From Niallia circulans (GTDB taxonomy: Bacteria > Bacillota > Bacilli > Bacillales > Cytobacillaceae), in assembly GCF_003726095.1 (NCBI RefSeq), contig NZ_CP026031.1:3348001-3412000 (forward strand): a stretch of DNA of 64,000 nt. The letters run 5' to 3'. Shown piece after piece: positions 61,311-64,000 of the stretch; position 1 is the stretch's first letter, and the number at the start of each line of letters is the position of its first letter. The translations under genes and the position numbers were made by a program. The notes under the pieces were generated by a model, which searched no databases, had not been told where the DNA came from, and worked only from the letters and a program-made list of their open reading frames with translations.

Positions 61311-63181
61311 TCAGAATAAGAAATGATAGTTTCTTTCCATTCATCAAATGAATTTACTTCACATAGTTGAATCATCAGCTCTTTATTATGCACTAATTCT
61401 TGTATGAATAGTAACAAATCTCTAACCTCACTGCTTTTAGCTTGTGCAATAGTAAAAATTATTTTAACAGGTAAGCCTGACCAATCAATCGGTTTCTTTA
61501 GAATCCCTATGCCAATTTTCGTTACTTCTGAGCAAAGTTCTATGGGGTGAACAAGGGCAATTTGATTTCCAAAAGCTGTACTAGCCAAACTTTCTCTTAT
61601 TAAACAAAGTTCTTCAAAATTTGGAGGCGTTATTCCTGTTTTCCCTATTAAATCACACATTTTAGTAATTGCCTCTTTTTGGTCATTACAGTCCAAATTA
61701 CTCTGAAACAAATCCTTAGAAAAATACTTATCTAGTATATATTCTGTTTTCACCTTAGACTTTTCTTCTAGCAATTTTCGTTTCTCCTCTTCTGTGAAAA
61801 AAGGACTAATCACTTCTATTGGTATGTTATTTATGTCAACAGGAACAGTGGAGAATATAATATCAGGATTAAAGGCTATAACATCTTCTTGATGATATAA
61901 AGAGAAGTTTTTAATCATATGAGCTTTTGGAAATGTTTGCTCTATCTTAAATTTAAGTAATTGAGCCGTACCTTGCCCAGTTGTACATATAATAGCTATT
62001 CGATTGAAGTTCTTATCATCAAATTTTTTAAAGTCTCTTTCTAGAGCCAAACCAATATGCATTGTCAAATAAGCTATGTCATCATCAGTTAACTGACACT
62101 TAAAAATGGAATTCACCTTTTCCGCTAACAATACTGCTAGATTGAAAGCAAAGGCAAATTGTTTTTTTATATCATGAAGAATGGGATTCCTCAAATGAAT
62201 GTCTTTCATAATCCTTCCTATCAAAGGACGCAAATGAATAAGAAGGCCAGACCGAAGCTTCTGATCCTTCCATAGAGAAATATCATACATCGATTCTATC
62301 TTTTCTAAAAAACTATCAATAATCATATTTATTCTTGCATCCGATATATGCATTCCAGCCTGGCTATCATTTTGAAAAATTTGACCACTAATATGAGAAT
62401 ATACATAGACTATTTCAGCATCAGACATTTTCATTGTAAATACATTCTCTACCTTTTCTATAATCGATTGAGAAACTTCATGCTCTAACGAACCTTCCGT
62501 CATATTTTCTGTGGGAATATCAATAGGATGCCCTGCTAAAACACGTCTAATCATAATTTTTATATGATAAATAATATTCTGAAGCACTATATCTGAACAA
62601 TTAATATCTCTAATTTTCCATTCCTTCACAATGAAATCTTCAATAAAAAATAACTTTGGCGTTCCATCTAAATATATTTTTGGTCTAAGCATGTTAGCAA
62701 TAGCTAACCTTTTCCCTAACTCCGTGCCACTTATTTTAAATCCGTAATGTGGCTTACTCTTTAACACTAATCCATATGTTTGAATTTCCTTTTTCAACTT
62801 AGAAATTATGCTGCTCATTTTGCTTCTGCTTACATAATATTCATCACATAATTCTTCTAGTTTTACATACTTAACCTCTTCAATCAGTCTTTTGAATACA
62901 TTTTCTAATAGATCAGAAGAAGAAAAGAAGGGCGTATCACTAACCCTGGTGATACTTTTTAATATTTCTTCTCTATTGCTCGTACGAAGATAATATCCTT
63001 CTCCTCTTTTGGCCACTATCTTACTATTAAATTTCTCTAAAAAGACGTTTATGCTACCTATTGAATTTCTGATTGTTTTTTCGCTTACGCCAAATGCAAA
63101 CATTAAATTTTTAATAGGTATATATTGCTCTTCTCTAAGAAATTCTTCCAGTAATTTCATATCTTTCTCTATTAAATTCAT
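61301..63181 (-). CDS. PRD-containing transcriptional activator (LicR/MtlR type)
   Basis: Multi-domain regulator of about 626 residues: N-terminal helix-turn-helix domains (KNLMFAFGVSEKTIRNSIGSI; EELCDEYYVSRSKMSSIISKL), two PRD domains (HEVSQSIIEKVENVF; YLTMHIGLALERDF), a gat-type EIIB domain (ICTTGQGTAQLL) and a C-terminal EIIA domain of the mannitol/fructose type (ALVHPIELCSE). PTS phosphorylation tunes its activity. The start is placed at the ATG at 63181, eight bases after AAGGA. It lies 31 bp after the upstream sulfatase gene and probably activates the PTS-sulfatase operon, which then has two PTS-sensing regulators. Confidence 0.9.
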   Translation of the reverse strand: MNLIEKDMKLLEEFLREEQYIPIKNLMFAFGVSEKTIRNSIGSINVFLEKFNSKIVAKRGEGYYLRTSNREEILKSITRVSDTPFFSSSDLLENVFKRLIEEVKYVKLEELCDEYYVSRSKMSSIISKLKKEIQTYGLVLKSKPHYGFKISGTELGKRLAIANMLRPKIYLDGTPKLFFIEDFIVKEWKIRDINCSDIVLQNIIYHIKIMIRRVLAGHPIDIPTENMTEGSLEHEVSQSIIEKVENVFTMKMSDAEIVYVYSHISGQIFQNDSQAGMHISDARINMIIDSFLEKIESMYDISLWKDQKLRSGLLIHLRPLIGRIMKDIHLRNPILHDIKKQFAFAFNLAVLLAEKVNSIFKCQLTDDDIAYLTMHIGLALERDFKKFDDKNFNRIAIICTTGQGTAQLLKFKIEQTFPKAHMIKNFSLYHQEDVIAFNPDIIFSTVPVDINNIPIEVISPFFTEEEKRKLLEEKSKVKTEYILDKYFSKDLFQSNLDCNDQKEAITKMCDLIGKTGITPPNFEELCLIRESLASTAFGNQIALVHPIELCSEVTKIGIGILKKPIDWSGLPVKIIFTIAQAKSSEVRDLLLFIQELVHNKELMIQLCEVNSFDEWKETIISYSENL

Positions 63182-63212
63182 GTTTATCATCCTTTTTTAA
63201 ATCCAATAAAAA

Positions 63213-64000
63213 TTACGTACGCTTATCATATCGCTGTGGCACGACATCTCCCGTTTCAAAGAAGTGTTTCAGCATTTTTTCTTTAAATCTTTGAATAACA
63301 GGGGCATATTTTTCATCATTAATCTTGTTGCATGTTTCATATGGATCTTCTGTTAATACATAAAACTCGTCTTGTTCATACAAACGGTAGATATATTTAT
63401 AAGATTGATCCCGAATCATCATAGCCTTCGTATGCTGCGGCATTTTTGTTTGTTCTATCGTTCTAGCCCAATATTCATTACTTGGATCATGACCTGCATC
63501 CATACAATGTGATTCCCCTTCTAATCTTCCACCTTCAGAAAAAACTACCTCTCTATGCTCCTCTTTTCCTTCTAATACAGGTTTAAGAGACTTTCCAAAA
63601 TGAGTATAATCAGGTGTAATACCAGCAATATCTAAGATAGTTGCCTGAATGTCGATTAACTCTGTCAAAGCTGCAGTTACCCTTTGCTTCACTTCCATAC
63701 CTTTAGCAGGCTTAATAACGAGGGGCACATTTGTTAACATATCTTCAAAGGTATTCTGGTTTTTCTCTGCTATTTCATAATCTCCCGTATAATCACCGTG
63801 ATCACTAAAGAAAATAAACAAAGTATCATCGTATAGTTTTTTATCCTTTAATGTCGCAATCAGCTCCCCAATATAGTGATCAAGTTCTGTTCCCATCGCA
63901 TAATAGACGTGTTTCATTTCTCTTAATTGTTCGTCTGACCAATTATATAGCTTCTGGTTTTCTCTTATCCCCCTTAAAATGCTAGGTTTTAGTTTCCACT
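63213..64000 (-). CDS. Sulfatase, C-terminal part (runs off right edge)
   Basis: The frame is open through base 64000, so the N-terminus with the formylglycine site is outside the window. The visible 262 or so residues show YYAMGTELDHYIGELIATLKDKKLYDDTLFIFFSDHGDYTGDY, the late metal-binding Asp-His motif of S1 sulfatases, and a C-terminal subdomain with SYKYIYRLYEQDEFYVLTEDPYE. An internal ATG at 63917 is not the true start, since conserved sequence continues upstream (KLYNWSDEQLREMKHVYYAM). With the sulfatase at 56099-57433 it makes a two-sulfatase PTS locus. Confidence 0.88.
   Translation of the reverse strand, partial: WKLKPSILRGIRENQKLYNWSDEQLREMKHVYYAMGTELDHYIGELIATLKDKKLYDDTLFIFFSDHGDYTGDYEIAEKNQNTFEDMLTNVPLVIKPAKGMEVKQRVTAALTELIDIQATILDIAGITPDYTHFGKSLKPVLEGKEEHREVVFSEGGRLEGESHCMDAGHDPSNEYWARTIEQTKMPQHTKAMMIRDQSYKYIYRLYEQDEFYVLTEDPYETCNKINDEKYAPVIQRFKEKMLKHFFETGDVVPQRYDKRT

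Overview
The window comes from a low-GC Gram-positive bacterium, almost certainly a Bacillaceae member. Supporting signs are GGAGG-type ribosome sites, SinR-type regulation, BY-kinase/Wzz pairs, LicT-type antitermination and Bacillus-type MelA and Lpl-like proteins. I cannot name the species from sequence alone. No rRNA, tRNA, CRISPR array or insertion sequence was recognised.

Positions 1-3006 (minus) are the start of one polysaccharide operon running off the left edge: Wzz-like modulator, tyrosine kinase, PHP-type tyrosine phosphatase and a partial priming sugar transferase. A plus-strand membrane-anchored SGNH-like protein follows (3232-4032).

Positions 4377-30809 (minus) form a second, long exopolysaccharide (EPS) locus. 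It opens with a Wzz-like protein and a degenerate BY-kinase, then a non-coding gap with a probable EAR antitermination RNA, a terminator and palindromic SinR-like boxes. The priming transferase, about ten glycosyltransferase genes, polymerase, flippase, pyruvyl transferase, Gmd and ManC follow. Interleaved at its promoter-distal end is a lasso peptide gene set: B1 (RRE), B2 protease, nucleotidyltransferase, ABC exporter, [manC], Asn-synthetase-like cyclase, a short precursor gene I found at 5992-6129, HPr-kinase-like kinase, a second B1-like RRE protein and a SinR-like repressor lacking the SinR C-terminal domain. GTTCTTT-type inverted repeats lie at the EPS promoter, in the EAR gap and upstream of the cyclase gene. 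This suggests that one SinR-type circuit governs both the EPS matrix and the lasso peptide. The precursor is paeninodin-like but the spacing from predicted core residue 1 to the acceptor Asp is unusual.

Positions 31147-56098 hold ordinary chromosomal genes: MscS channel; DUF624 protein with an Lpl-like sugar ABC transporter, a GH4 alpha-galactosidase (MelA) and an AraC regulator; LCP protein; two SGNH-domain proteins, one fused to an acyltransferase-3 domain; a lipoprotein with a two-component system; MFS exporter with MerR regulator; MarR regulator with a heterodimeric ABC exporter; thioredoxin-like protein; M50-like protease. Two intergenic spaces (48820-49133 and 55318-55930) carry repeat families, the second a striking 41-42 bp tandem array.

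Positions 56099-64000 (minus) form a PTS-sulfatase locus: partial sulfatase, LicR/MtlR-type regulator, EIIA, LicT-type antiterminator, an unusual B-C-B enzyme II and a second sulfatase. Two RAT/terminator elements precede EIIA and the enzyme II. The sulfatase whose start is visible lacks a signal peptide, which suggests desulfation of an imported sulfated sugar in the cytoplasm.
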